A program made the translations under genes and the position numbers. The notes under the pieces were generated by a model. It worked only from the letters and a program-made list of their open reading frames with translations, was not told where the DNA came from and made no database searches. DNA of 64,000 bases from JBKBKC01 sp046294265 (GTDB taxonomy: Bacteria; Pseudomonadota; Alphaproteobacteria; Rhodobacterales; Rhodobacteraceae): positions 186,001 through 250,000 of the forward strand of contig JBKBKC010000004.1 of the NCBI GenBank assembly GCA_046294265.1, written 5' to 3'. Below are positions 1-7,328 of the stretch, piece by piece; the first letter of the stretch is position 1; every line of letters begins with the position of its first letter.

Positions 1-270
1 CTGGTAAACTGCGGCAATCCCGGCATCTATGCTGTCGCGGCGCGACCGGACCTGCACGGGCTTGCCCTCGATGGTGATCTCGCCCTTGTCGGCCTGATAG
101 ACGCCGGTCAGCACCTTGATCAGGGTGGATTTGCCAGCGCCGTTGTCGCCGACGATGGCCAGAACCTCGCCGGGGTAAAGCTCCAGATCCACATCCATCA
201 GCGCCCGAAGGCCGCCGAAGGATTTGGAGATGCCCCGCATTTGCAGGATCGGGTCTCCGCTTGTGCTCAC
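1..270 (-). CDS. Sugar ABC transporter ATP-binding protein (N-terminal part, runs off window)
   Basis: These are the first 90 residues of an ABC ATPase of the ribose/fructose (RbsA/FrcA) importer type, which energises uptake of a monosaccharide or polyol. The Walker A motif GDNGAGKST is visible, followed by LIKVLTGVY and the typical GEITIEGKPV stretch; the Q-loop (AAVYQ) lies at the window edge. The start is the GTG at 270: GGAGG lies five to ten bases upstream, and the nearby ATG is followed at once by a stop. The gene follows the dehydrogenase at 323-1204 by 52 bases on the same strand, so both probably belong to the unit that starts with the SorC regulator. Permease and binding protein should lie outside the window. 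Whether it is a one- or two-domain ATPase cannot be seen. Confidence 0.85.
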   Translation of the reverse strand, partial: MSTSGDPILQMRGISKSFGGLRALMDVDLELYPGEVLAIVGDNGAGKSTLIKVLTGVYQADKGEITIEGKPVQVRSRRDSIDAGIAAVYQ

Positions 271-322
271 GTCATCCTCCCGTCGTTGGTTGGCCGCGCG
301 CCTCCCCGCGCGCGGCGATGGG

Positions 323-1204
323 TCAGGGTTTTCCCAGACCCGCATTCTCGAATTGCATCACATGCAGGCCCGAGGCGTTCAGGTCGCCCAGGCCCTGGTT
401 CACCGCCGCCTGGAACTGCTCGGCCGCAGCCGCCGTCGCGGGGATGGAGACCCCAAGCCGGCGCGCGTGATCGGTGATCAGCCGGGCATCCTTCAGCATG
501 TGGCGCAGATAGAAATGGGGGCTGAAATCGCCCGCCAGCGTGTTGCGCCCCACCCCCCGGATCAAGGCCGAGGAATAGTCGGTCACATCCAGAAACCCCA
601 TCAACGCATCATCCGGCAGACCCGATTTGCGCGCCAGCGCCAGCGCCTCGCCCAGCGATACCAGCTGCGCCGCCACCAGCAGGTTGCCCACCAGTTTCGC
701 CGCGGCCCCTGCCCCCACCGGGCCAAGGTGGTGGATGGTAGCCGCCATCGGGTCCAGCACCGGGCGGGCGGCGGCGACATCCGCCTCGGTCCCGCCGCAG
801 ATGAAATCCAGCCGCCCCTCCCAAGCCTCGCCGCGCGATCCGAACACCGGCGCATCGACATAGCGCAGGCCGCGCGCAGCCGCCGCCGCGCCAATCTGGC
901 GCGTCAGCTCGGGGTCGGTGGTGGTGGCGTCGATGATCAGCGTGCCCTCGGCGGCATGGGCCAGCGCGCCGCCATCCCCCAGCAGCACCGCGCGCTGCGC
1001 ATCCGGGCCGGTCAGGCACAGGGTCACGACCTCGACCCCCTGCACCGCCCCGGCGATGCTGGGGGCCAGTGTCAGGCCTGACAATTCCGGCGGCAGGTCA
1101 AGGGCAGACCGGTTCCACCCGGTCACCGCATGTCCGGTGGCGCGCAGGTTGCGCACCATGCCGCGCCCCATGATCCCAAGCCCGAGATGTGAGATCCGTG
1201 TCAT
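323..1204 (-). CDS. NAD(P)-dependent 3-hydroxyisobutyrate dehydrogenase-family oxidoreductase
   Basis: A beta-hydroxyacid dehydrogenase of 293 residues, normal for the family. The N-terminal Rossmann motif is GLGIMGRGM (residues 8-16). The substrate-binding segment reads DAPVFGSRGEA rather than the usual DAPVSGG form, and the catalytic lysine is in GAAAKLVGNLLV near residue 170. Members oxidise 3-hydroxyisobutyrate, tartronate semialdehyde, or short hydroxyacids derived from sugar breakdown. The altered substrate loop argues against assigning the valine-pathway substrate. It lies between the SorC regulator (71-base gap) and the sugar ABC ATPase, so a role in catabolism of the imported sugar or polyol is likely. 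The exact substrate is unknown. Confidence 0.85.
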   Translation of the reverse strand: MTRISHLGLGIMGRGMVRNLRATGHAVTGWNRSALDLPPELSGLTLAPSIAGAVQGVEVVTLCLTGPDAQRAVLLGDGGALAHAAEGTLIIDATTTDPELTRQIGAAAAARGLRYVDAPVFGSRGEAWEGRLDFICGGTEADVAAARPVLDPMAATIHHLGPVGAGAAAKLVGNLLVAAQLVSLGEALALARKSGLPDDALMGFLDVTDYSSALIRGVGRNTLAGDFSPHFYLRHMLKDARLITDHARRLGVSIPATAAAAEQFQAAVNQGLGDLNASGLHVMQFENAGLGKP

Positions 1205-1275
1205 GTCATGCCCCCTGCCCCTGCGATTCTCGGATCGTATTTCGACAAGTGTCAGTAGATATTGTCAATTGGCAA

Positions 1276-2250
1276 TCACGGGCCGTCTGCCGCCAGCAAC
1301 GCCTCGGCCAGCATCTGATCGGCGATCAGCCGCCGCACAAAGCCCGCGCGCAGCACCGCCTGCACCGCCACCCGCTTTTCCGTTCCCGCCGCCAGCAGCA
1401 CCACATCCCGGCCGCGCAGGTCGTCATAGGCGATGGCCGGGGCGCGGTGGTTCAGGCCCGTTTCGGCCAGCGTTCCATCGGCGCGAAAGAACCGGCCGGT
1501 GGTATCGGCCACGGCACCCGATGCTTGCAACTCCAGCCGGTCCTCGGGCGTCAGCACGTTCGAGGAGTAAAGCAGCGCCCCCGGCCCACATTCGCCCACG
1601 CTGACGATGGCGTAATCGGCCTGTCGTGCCACGGCCAGGGTTTCGCGCACCAACCGCTGCGACAGGATCAGGCGGCAGGCCTCCTCGTCATCGGCCATGA
1701 ATGGGGCGGGCAGGAACATGGCGGTTCCGCCCGTCAGGGCCGCCAGATTGGTGCAGACATCAAAGGGCGAACTGTCGGATGTCTGCGTCATCGACCCCAT
1801 CAGCGACACGAAGCGCAGGTTCGGGTTGCGCAACCCGCTGACCGCCCGCGCCATCGCGGCCAGCGTCCAGCCCCAGCCCATGCCGATGGTCAGCGGCTGG
1901 TCGCCGCGCCCCACACGGCCCAGAAACCCCGATGCGACGATCCCCACGGCCCGCCGCGCAAGGGCCGAGGTGTCAGGCCCTGGAATCAACCTTGCGGGCA
2001 TGGGCGCCACCATCACCTCGGTCAGGCCCCAGCGCTGTTTCAGCCGGTCCGCCATCACCAAGGTCTCGCTGATCTCGTGCTGCACGCTGACCCGCACGAT
2101 GCCGCGATCCCGCGCCTCGGCCAGCATCCGCAGCACCTTGAACCGCGAAATGCCAAGCGCCTTGCTCACATCCTCCTGGCTCATCTGGCCGACGTGATAA
2201 AGCCAGGCCACACGGGCAAGATCATCGGTGTCGGTGTTGGGGGCCAGCAT
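1276..2250 (-). CDS. SorC/DeoR-type sugar-binding transcriptional regulator
   Basis: A 324-residue SorC-family regulator. The N-terminal helix-turn-helix lies at about residues 15-50 (MSQEDVSKALGISRFKVLR), followed by the long sugar-phosphate-binding domain with the characteristic GMGWGWTL and VSVGECGPGALL segments. These proteins usually respond to a phosphorylated sugar made by a kinase in the same locus. It is divergent from the FGGY kinase, with 129 bases between the start codons containing two palindromes (2318-2336 and 2340-2356). It therefore probably controls both the kinase/E1-E2 unit and its own unit with the dehydrogenase and transporter ATPase. The effector cannot be read from sequence. 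Confidence 0.9.
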   Translation of the reverse strand: MLAPNTDTDDLARVAWLYHVGQMSQEDVSKALGISRFKVLRMLAEARDRGIVRVSVQHEISETLVMADRLKQRWGLTEVMVAPMPARLIPGPDTSALARRAVGIVASGFLGRVGRGDQPLTIGMGWGWTLAAMARAVSGLRNPNLRFVSLMGSMTQTSDSSPFDVCTNLAALTGGTAMFLPAPFMADDEEACRLILSQRLVRETLAVARQADYAIVSVGECGPGALLYSSNVLTPEDRLELQASGAVADTTGRFFRADGTLAETGLNHRAPAIAYDDLRGRDVVLLAAGTEKRVAVQAVLRAGFVRRLIADQMLAEALLAADGP

Positions 2251-2283
2251 CGCAATCCACCATTTGTCGCAGTTATCTAACTA

Positions 2284-2313
2284 TTGACGAAGCCAACGGT
2301 CAACGGATATTTC
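2284..2313 (+). promoter_or_regulatory. Possible sigma-70 promoter for the kinase/acetoin-dehydrogenase-like operon
   Basis: TTGACG at 2284-2289 is followed after 18 bases by TATTTC (2308-2313). The -35 is good and the -10 is weak. It sits just upstream of the two palindromes, so a repressor bound there would overlap the start of transcription. Judged by eye only. Confidence 0.35.
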
Positions 2314-2317
2314 ACAT

Positions 2318-2336
2318 TTGTGCGCATCTTGCACAA
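2318..2336. promoter_or_regulatory. Inverted repeat, candidate SorC operator 1
   Basis: TTGTGC and GCACAA form perfect six-base arms around a seven-base spacer. The site lies in the divergent gap between the SorC gene and the kinase, where a SorC operator is expected. Binding is inferred. Confidence 0.5.
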
Positions 2337-2339
2337 TTT

Positions 2340-2356
2340 TGCATTGCAGCAATGCA
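2340..2356. promoter_or_regulatory. Perfect 17-bp palindrome, candidate SorC operator 2
   Basis: TGCATTGC-A-GCAATGCA is perfect over 17 bases. It starts four bases after operator 1 and ends 23 bases before the kinase start codon. The sequence differs from operator 1, so both may be parts of one extended site or targets of different factors. Confidence 0.5.
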
Positions 2357-2379
2357 GCTGCAGCGTTAAGGGGCGGCTC

Positions 2380-3873
2380 ATGGGATACGTGATCGGGATA
2401 GATGGCGGCACCGAAAGCCTGCGCGCGCACGTCTTTGACCTGTCGGGCCGGTCTGCGGGCATGGGGAGGGGCGTCTACGCCACCGCGTTCCCCGCCCCCG
2501 CGCAGGCCGAACAGCACCCCGATGACTGGTGGCGCGCGGCGGGCGAGGCGGTGCAGGGCGCGCTGGCGGATGCGGGGGTCGGCGCGGACCAGATCATCGC
2601 GCTGGCCGCCGATACCACATCCTGCACCGTGGTCGCCTGCGCCGAAGACGGCACGCCGCTTCGACCTGCGCTGTTGTGGATGGACGTGCGCGCGCACCGC
2701 GAGGCGGACGAGGTGGCGGCCTGCGGCGATCCGGCGCTGCGGATCAACGGCGACGGGGCGGGGCCGGTCAGCCCGGAATGGATGATCCCCAAGGCGCTGT
2801 GGTTGCACCGGAACCAGCCCGACATTTACGCCCGCGCCGCCCGCATCTGCGAATATCAGGACTGGCTGAACCACCGCCTGACCGGCCGCTGGTGTGCCAG
2901 CCGCAACAACGTGTCGATGCGCTGGCACTGGCAGGCGGATCACGGCGGCTGGCCAACCGCCATGCTGGCGCGGCTGGGGCTGGCCGACCTCGCGGGCAAA
3001 TGGCCCGCCGACATCGTGGTCCCCGGTGAGGTGATCGCGGGGCTGTCGGCGCAGGCTGCCGCCCATCTGGGCCTGCGCGCGGGCACGCCCGTGGTCCAGG
3101 GCGGTGCGGATGCGTTCATTGGGATGATCGGGCTTGGGGTGACGGAACCGGGCGACCTCGCGCTCATCACCGGGTCGAGCCACCTGCATCTGGGCATCGC
3201 CACGCGGGCGGTCCATGCGCGGGGCGTCTGGGGCACCTATGCCGATTGCGTCTATCCCGGCAAACAAGTGATCGAAGGCGGGCAAACCTCCACCGGGTCG
3301 GTCATCGCCTGGTTCAAGCGGCACTTTGCCGAGCATATCGACTTCGACAGGCTGAACGCGATGGCCGCCGCCTTGCCGCCGGGGGCAGAGGGGTTGCTGG
3401 CCGTTGACCACTTTCAAGGCAACCGCACCCCGCACACCGACGCTCTGGCGCGCGGGGCAATCACGGGGCTGACGCTGAAACACACGCCCGCGCATGTCTA
3501 TCGCGCGCTGGTGGAATCGGTGTGCTTTGGCACGCGGCTGATCGTGGACAGTTTCGGCGATGCTTTTGACCCCCGCCGAATCGTGGTGGCGGGCGGGGCC
3601 ACGCGGTCGGAGTTCTGGTTGCAGGTCCATGCAGATACGCTGGGCGTGCCCTTGCTGCTGACCGAGGAGCCCGAGGCCTGCCCGCTCGGCTCGGCCATCC
3701 TGGCCGCCACCGGGGCCGGGCGATTTGCCCGGATCGAGGACGGTTGCGCCGCCATGGTCCGCGTCGCCCGCACCATCACCCCAGACATGGCCGCCCATGC
3801 CGCCTATGCCCCGATCTATGACCGTTACTGCGCCGCCTATGCCGCGCTGAAACCCCTGCGGGAGGCCCCATGA
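2380..3873 (+). CDS. FGGY-family carbohydrate (pentulose/deoxyketose) kinase
   Basis: A 497-residue FGGY kinase that phosphorylates a sugar with ATP. The phosphate-1 motif IGIDGGTESLRA is at residues 4-15; the N-terminal domain continues with LLWMDVRA and the hinge/C-terminal ATPase domain has QGGADAFIGMIGLG, ITGSSHLHL and the adenosine motif VVAGGATRSEFW. The length fits xylulokinase/ribulokinase relatives, but the substrate cannot be named. The reading frame extends 32 codons upstream without a good ribosome site, whereas ATG 2380 has AAGGGG seven bases before it. The stop overlaps the E1 alpha start (ATGA), so kinase and dehydrogenase complex are translationally coupled. The likely role is to phosphorylate the sugar or deoxyketose that the complex then cleaves (inference). 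Confidence 0.85.
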   Translation: MGYVIGIDGGTESLRAHVFDLSGRSAGMGRGVYATAFPAPAQAEQHPDDWWRAAGEAVQGALADAGVGADQIIALAADTTSCTVVACAEDGTPLRPALLWMDVRAHREADEVAACGDPALRINGDGAGPVSPEWMIPKALWLHRNQPDIYARAARICEYQDWLNHRLTGRWCASRNNVSMRWHWQADHGGWPTAMLARLGLADLAGKWPADIVVPGEVIAGLSAQAAAHLGLRAGTPVVQGGADAFIGMIGLGVTEPGDLALITGSSHLHLGIATRAVHARGVWGTYADCVYPGKQVIEGGQTSTGSVIAWFKRHFAEHIDFDRLNAMAAALPPGAEGLLAVDHFQGNRTPHTDALARGAITGLTLKHTPAHVYRALVESVCFGTRLIVDSFGDAFDPRRIVVAGGATRSEFWLQVHADTLGVPLLLTEEPEACPLGSAILAATGAGRFARIEDGCAAMVRVARTITPDMAAHAAYAPIYDRYCAAYAALKPLREAP

Positions 3874-4895
3874 CCGAACGATCCAACAGCGGCGCGGTCG
3901 CCCGCTACCGCATGATGCGGCGCATCCGGTCCTTTGAGGAACGGGTGGGCGAGTTGTTCCTGAAAGGCGAAAGTGCGGGGTCGATGCTGCACCTGTCGAT
4001 CGGCGAGGAGGGCGTGGTGGGCCTGACCGACGTGATGCGGGCGGGTGATACCTTTACCACGCATCACCGGGGGCACGGGGTGTTTCTGGGCCGCGGCGCC
4101 GACCCCGCCCGGATGATGGCCGAGATTGCGGGCAAGGAGACCGGCTATTGCCGCGGCAAGGGCGGGTCGATGCACATCGCCGACCGCGCGCTGGGGCATC
4201 TGGGGGCCAATGCCATCGTTGGTGGCGGCATCCCGCATGTGGTGGGCGCCGGCATCGCCGCGCGCAACCGCGGGCAGGATCACGTTTCGGTCGCGTTCTT
4301 CGGCGACGGGGCGATGAGCCAGGGTATCTTGTATGAATCCATGAACATGGCGGCGCTCTGGCGCCTGCCGGTGCTGTTTTGCTGCATCAACAATCAGTAT
4401 GGCATGGGCACGCGGGTGGACCGCTCGGCCGGCCGCGTGGCCTTTGCCGAACGCGCGCGGGCCTTCGGCCTTGCGGGAGAAACGGTGGACGGCGCGGATG
4501 TGGAGGCGGTGCATCAGGCCGCACAGGCGCTGATGGACGGGGCGCGGGGCGGGCAACCGGGGTTTCTGGAAATCTCTGCCTTCCGGTTCTTTGGCCATGC
4601 CCGGATGGACAAGAGCCCCTATCGCACCCCCGAGGAAGAGGCCGAGGGCCGCCAGCGCGACCCCCTTGCCCGCGCCCGCGCCGCGCTGACGGCCGAAGGG
4701 CTGGCCGATCCCGCCACGCTGGATCGCATCGACGCCGAGGCCGGGGCCGAGATGGACGCGGCCCTGGCCAGCGCCATCGAAGCCCCCGCCCCCACCCTGC
4801 CGACCATGTTTCAGGACGTCTATGCCCCCGGCACCCCCGCCCCGACCCCGCAGGCCGACCGCCTGCGCGCCATCCTGTCCGAGGCCGCCCGATGA
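3870..4895 (+). CDS. Thiamine-diphosphate dehydrogenase E1 alpha subunit (acetoin dehydrogenase-like)
   Basis: A 341-residue E1 alpha chain of a 2-oxoacid/acetoin dehydrogenase complex. The ThDP motif begins GDGAMSQG at residue 145 and ends about 30 residues later in INNQYGMGT. The YCRGKGGSMHI loop and the THHRGHG segment of the active site are intact. Acetoin-type E1 enzymes cleave CH3-CO-CH(OH)-R to an acetyl group on lipoate plus the aldehyde R-CHO, while pyruvate-type enzymes decarboxylate. Sequence alone does not settle which applies, but the E2 partner is of the acetoin type. The gene overlaps its neighbours at both ends (ATGA junctions), showing a tight operon. Confidence 0.85.
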   Translation: MTERSNSGAVARYRMMRRIRSFEERVGELFLKGESAGSMLHLSIGEEGVVGLTDVMRAGDTFTTHHRGHGVFLGRGADPARMMAEIAGKETGYCRGKGGSMHIADRALGHLGANAIVGGGIPHVVGAGIAARNRGQDHVSVAFFGDGAMSQGILYESMNMAALWRLPVLFCCINNQYGMGTRVDRSAGRVAFAERARAFGLAGETVDGADVEAVHQAAQALMDGARGGQPGFLEISAFRFFGHARMDKSPYRTPEEEAEGRQRDPLARARAALTAEGLADPATLDRIDAEAGAEMDAALASAIEAPAPTLPTMFQDVYAPGTPAPTPQADRLRAILSEAAR

Positions 4896-5884
4896 CCCAG
4901 ACCACCTACCGCGAGGCGCTGCGCCAGGCGCTGATCGACGCCATGCAGGCCGATCCCGACATCATCCTGCTGGGTGAGGAGGTGGGGCTTTACGGCGGCG
5001 CCTATGGCGTGACCAAGGGGCTGATCGACCTGTTCGGCGCGCAGCGCGTGATGGATGCCCCCATCTCGGAACCCGCGATCATCGGCACGGCGGTGGGCGC
5101 GGCGATGACCGGCCTGCGCCCCGTGGCGGAGCTGATGTATGTCGATTTCGTCGGCATGGCGATGGACCAGCTGGCCAATCAGGCCGCGAAAAGCCGCTAC
5201 ATGTTCGGCGGCCAGATCGGTGTGCCGATGGTCCTGCGCACCCAGGGGGGCACCGGGCGGTCGGCGGCGGCGCAGCATAGCCAAAGCCTTGAGGCCTGGA
5301 TGCTGCATGTGCCGGGCCTGCGCCTTGTGATGCCGGCCAGCGTGTCGGACGCCTATCACCTGCTGCGGCAGGCATTGGTGCAGCCCGACCCTGTGGTGTT
5401 CATCGAACACAAGGGGCTTTACACGCTGAAGGGCGAACTGACCGAGGCGCCCGAGGCCCCATGGGGCCAGCCGCTGGTGCGGCGCGCGGGCGATGACCTG
5501 ACCATCGTCACCTGGTCGCGCATGGTGCACGAAGCCCTCGCCGCCGCCGAGGTGCTGGCGGGGGCGGGCATTTCGGCCGAGGTGATCGACCTGCGCTGCC
5601 TGAACCCGCTGGACGATGCGGGCATCTTTGCCTCGGTCGCCCGCACGGGGCGCGCGATGGTTGTCACAGAGGCCGTGGTCACCGGTTCTGCCGCCTCCGA
5701 GATCGCCGCGCGGATCGGCGAGCGCTGTTTCGACTGGCTGGAGGAACCCGTGCTGCGCATCGGCGGCGAGGATATCCCGATCCCGGTGGCGCCCGCGCTG
5801 GAACGCGGGTCCATCCCCTCGGCTGCGCTGATCGAACAGGCGGCGCGCTGGCTGGTGCGGCGGGAGGCGCCGGAATGGGCCTGA
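4892..5884 (+). CDS. Thiamine-diphosphate dehydrogenase E1 beta subunit (acetoin dehydrogenase-like)
   Basis: A 330-residue E1 beta chain. The N-terminal YREALRQALIDAM and the conserved GEEVGLYGGAYGVTKGL and DAPISEPAIIG segments are present, followed by the transketolase C-terminal domain with ISAEVIDLRCLNPLD. With E1 alpha it forms an alpha2-beta2 ThDP enzyme in the cytoplasm. The start ATG overlaps the E1 alpha stop by four bases; the longer open frame upstream is only the alternate frame of E1 alpha. Its last ten bases overlap the E2 gene. No E3 (dihydrolipoamide dehydrogenase) follows, so the complex must borrow one from elsewhere. Confidence 0.87.
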   Translation: MTQTTYREALRQALIDAMQADPDIILLGEEVGLYGGAYGVTKGLIDLFGAQRVMDAPISEPAIIGTAVGAAMTGLRPVAELMYVDFVGMAMDQLANQAAKSRYMFGGQIGVPMVLRTQGGTGRSAAAQHSQSLEAWMLHVPGLRLVMPASVSDAYHLLRQALVQPDPVVFIEHKGLYTLKGELTEAPEAPWGQPLVRRAGDDLTIVTWSRMVHEALAAAEVLAGAGISAEVIDLRCLNPLDDAGIFASVARTGRAMVVTEAVVTGSAASEIAARIGERCFDWLEEPVLRIGGEDIPIPVAPALERGSIPSAALIEQAARWLVRREAPEWA

Positions 5885-7071
5885 CCACCCTGACCCTGCC
5901 GCGCCTCGGCGAGACGATGGAAGAGGCGAAGGTCACCGACTGGCTGGTGGCGCCGGGGGCGGCCTTTGCGCGGGGCGATGTGCTCTTGGAGGTGGAAACC
6001 GACAAGACGGTGGTCGAGGTTCCGGCGCTGGCGGCGGGTGTCATGCAGGCGCATCTGGTGGGCCCCGGCGATGTGGTCGAGATCGGCCAGCCGATTGCCG
6101 AGGTGGAAACCGGGTCGGCTGAGGCAGCGGCGCCGCAAGCCGCCCGTCCCGAACTTGGTGCCGCCCCGGCCCCCGTGGCGGCTCCGTCGCCCGCGCAAGC
6201 CCATGCTGGCCCCCGTCTGCGCGCAAGCCCGTTGGCACGCCGACAGGCGCGGAACTTGGGGCTTGACCTTCACGGCATCCCCGGCACGGGACGCCGGGGC
6301 CGGATCACGGGGGCGGATGTTGCCGCGGCGAAATCGGCGGGCCGTCTGGGTGGTCTGGGGCAGGGAAAGGACAGCGGAGAAGGGACCGTTGTGCTGCTGC
6401 ATGGCCTGTTTTCATCATCTTCCGGTTTCGGCGGGCTTCCGGAACGACTGGCGCGTGCGGGCGTGCAGGTGCTGGCCCCGGACCTTCCGGGGCATGGGGC
6501 CAGTCCCGCCGCCGAGGATCTGGCGGGGATCGAGGCCACACTTGCCGGCGTGATCGACAGTCAGGCGGATGGCCCCTTGATTCTGGTCGGTCATTCCATG
6601 GGAGCGATCCTGGCCACCCGGCTGGCGCGGCGCTATGGCGAGCGGGTTGAACGGCTGGTGCTGCTCGCACCGGCGGGCCTGGGCCCGCGGATCAACCAGA
6701 CGTTTCTGGATATCCTGTGCCATGCGGAAACCATTGCCGCCTTGCGGCGCGGACTGGGCCTGCTGGGGGGGGGGCCGGTGTCAGACGCGGTTCTGGCGCA
6801 GGAACTTGCAGTGTTAATCGCCAACAGGCCGTCACACTACGCTCTAGCGCGGGAACTTGCCGCGGGCGGCGTGCAGCAGATCGACATCGCGCCAGACCTG
6901 GAGGCTGTGACCGCCCCCATCCGCGCGCTCTTTGGCACCGCCGATCAGGTGCTTGACTGGCAGGACTGCGCCCGCCTTCCGGCGCGGGCCGCCATCCACC
7001 TGCGCGCTGGTGCCGGGCATATGCCGCATCCTGGCGCGGATGCGCTTGTCGAGGACCTGATTCTCGGCTGA
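5875..7071 (+). CDS. Acetoin-dehydrogenase-type E2: lipoyl domain, E3-binding domain, alpha/beta hydrolase
   Basis: A 398-residue three-part protein. Residues 1-80 are a lipoyl domain with the target lysine K44 in ETDKTVVEV. Residues 114-152 are a peripheral-subunit-binding domain (ASPLARRQARNLGLDL, then GTGRRGRI) that should hold E1 or E3. The rest is an alpha/beta hydrolase with the nucleophile serine S241 in GHSMG, a likely acid in FGTADQV and a late histidine in AGHMPHPG. It replaces the usual catalytic acyltransferase domain. AcoC of acetoin dehydrogenase has the same lipoyl plus hydrolase plan. It is the last gene of the kinase operon; 257 non-coding bases follow. Confidence in the domain order is high, in the substrate low. 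Confidence 0.85.
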   Translation: MGLTTLTLPRLGETMEEAKVTDWLVAPGAAFARGDVLLEVETDKTVVEVPALAAGVMQAHLVGPGDVVEIGQPIAEVETGSAEAAAPQAARPELGAAPAPVAAPSPAQAHAGPRLRASPLARRQARNLGLDLHGIPGTGRRGRITGADVAAAKSAGRLGGLGQGKDSGEGTVVLLHGLFSSSSGFGGLPERLARAGVQVLAPDLPGHGASPAAEDLAGIEATLAGVIDSQADGPLILVGHSMGAILATRLARRYGERVERLVLLAPAGLGPRINQTFLDILCHAETIAALRRGLGLLGGGPVSDAVLAQELAVLIANRPSHYALARELAAGGVQQIDIAPDLEAVTAPIRALFGTADQVLDWQDCARLPARAAIHLRAGAGHMPHPGADALVEDLILG

Positions 7072-7127
7072 GCCCTCGTGGCAGCGCCGGGTGGCCCGCC
7101 TCGCTTCGACCCCTCCATTCGAACGCC

Positions 7128-7146
7128 GCCTGCGGGGTCCGCAGGC
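7128..7146 (+). terminator. GC hairpin after the E2 gene
   Basis: GCCTGCGG-GGT-CCGCAGGC is a perfect eight-base stem with a three-base loop, 57 bases after the E2 stop. No T-run follows, so it may end transcription with help or simply stabilise the 3' end. Confidence 0.4.
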
Positions 7147-7235
7147 GCCCCTTGGTTCACCCAGCGATTCCCCGGTGCCGAACAAAGACGCGAAGGCGTC
7201 TCTGGCCGCCTTTCATTTACGCATAGAAACGTTCG

Positions 7236-7266
7236 TTGCATTTTATTCTGGATTGAACCATATAAT
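7236..7266 (+). promoter_or_regulatory. Sigma-70 promoter for the PLP enzyme/amino acid importer/hydantoinase operon
   Basis: A consensus TATAAT box lies at 7261-7266 in an unusually A+T-rich stretch, with TTGCAT at 7236-7241 (19-base spacing, a little long). Transcription would start about 55 bases before the ATG at 7329. The AACGTTCGTT just upstream (7228-7237) is a weak inverted repeat and could be an operator, possibly for the RpiR protein of the operon. Confidence 0.55.
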
Positions 7267-7328
7267 TCAGACAGGCTGAGACGCCGAGGCTCGGACGCGC
7301 GGAGCTTCGCCGCGACAGGGGAAAAAGA

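Noticed and set aside
2281..3798. A 505-codon minus-strand frame opposite the kinase
   Set aside because: Antisense shadow of a well-supported kinase, with no ribosome site or recognisable domain.
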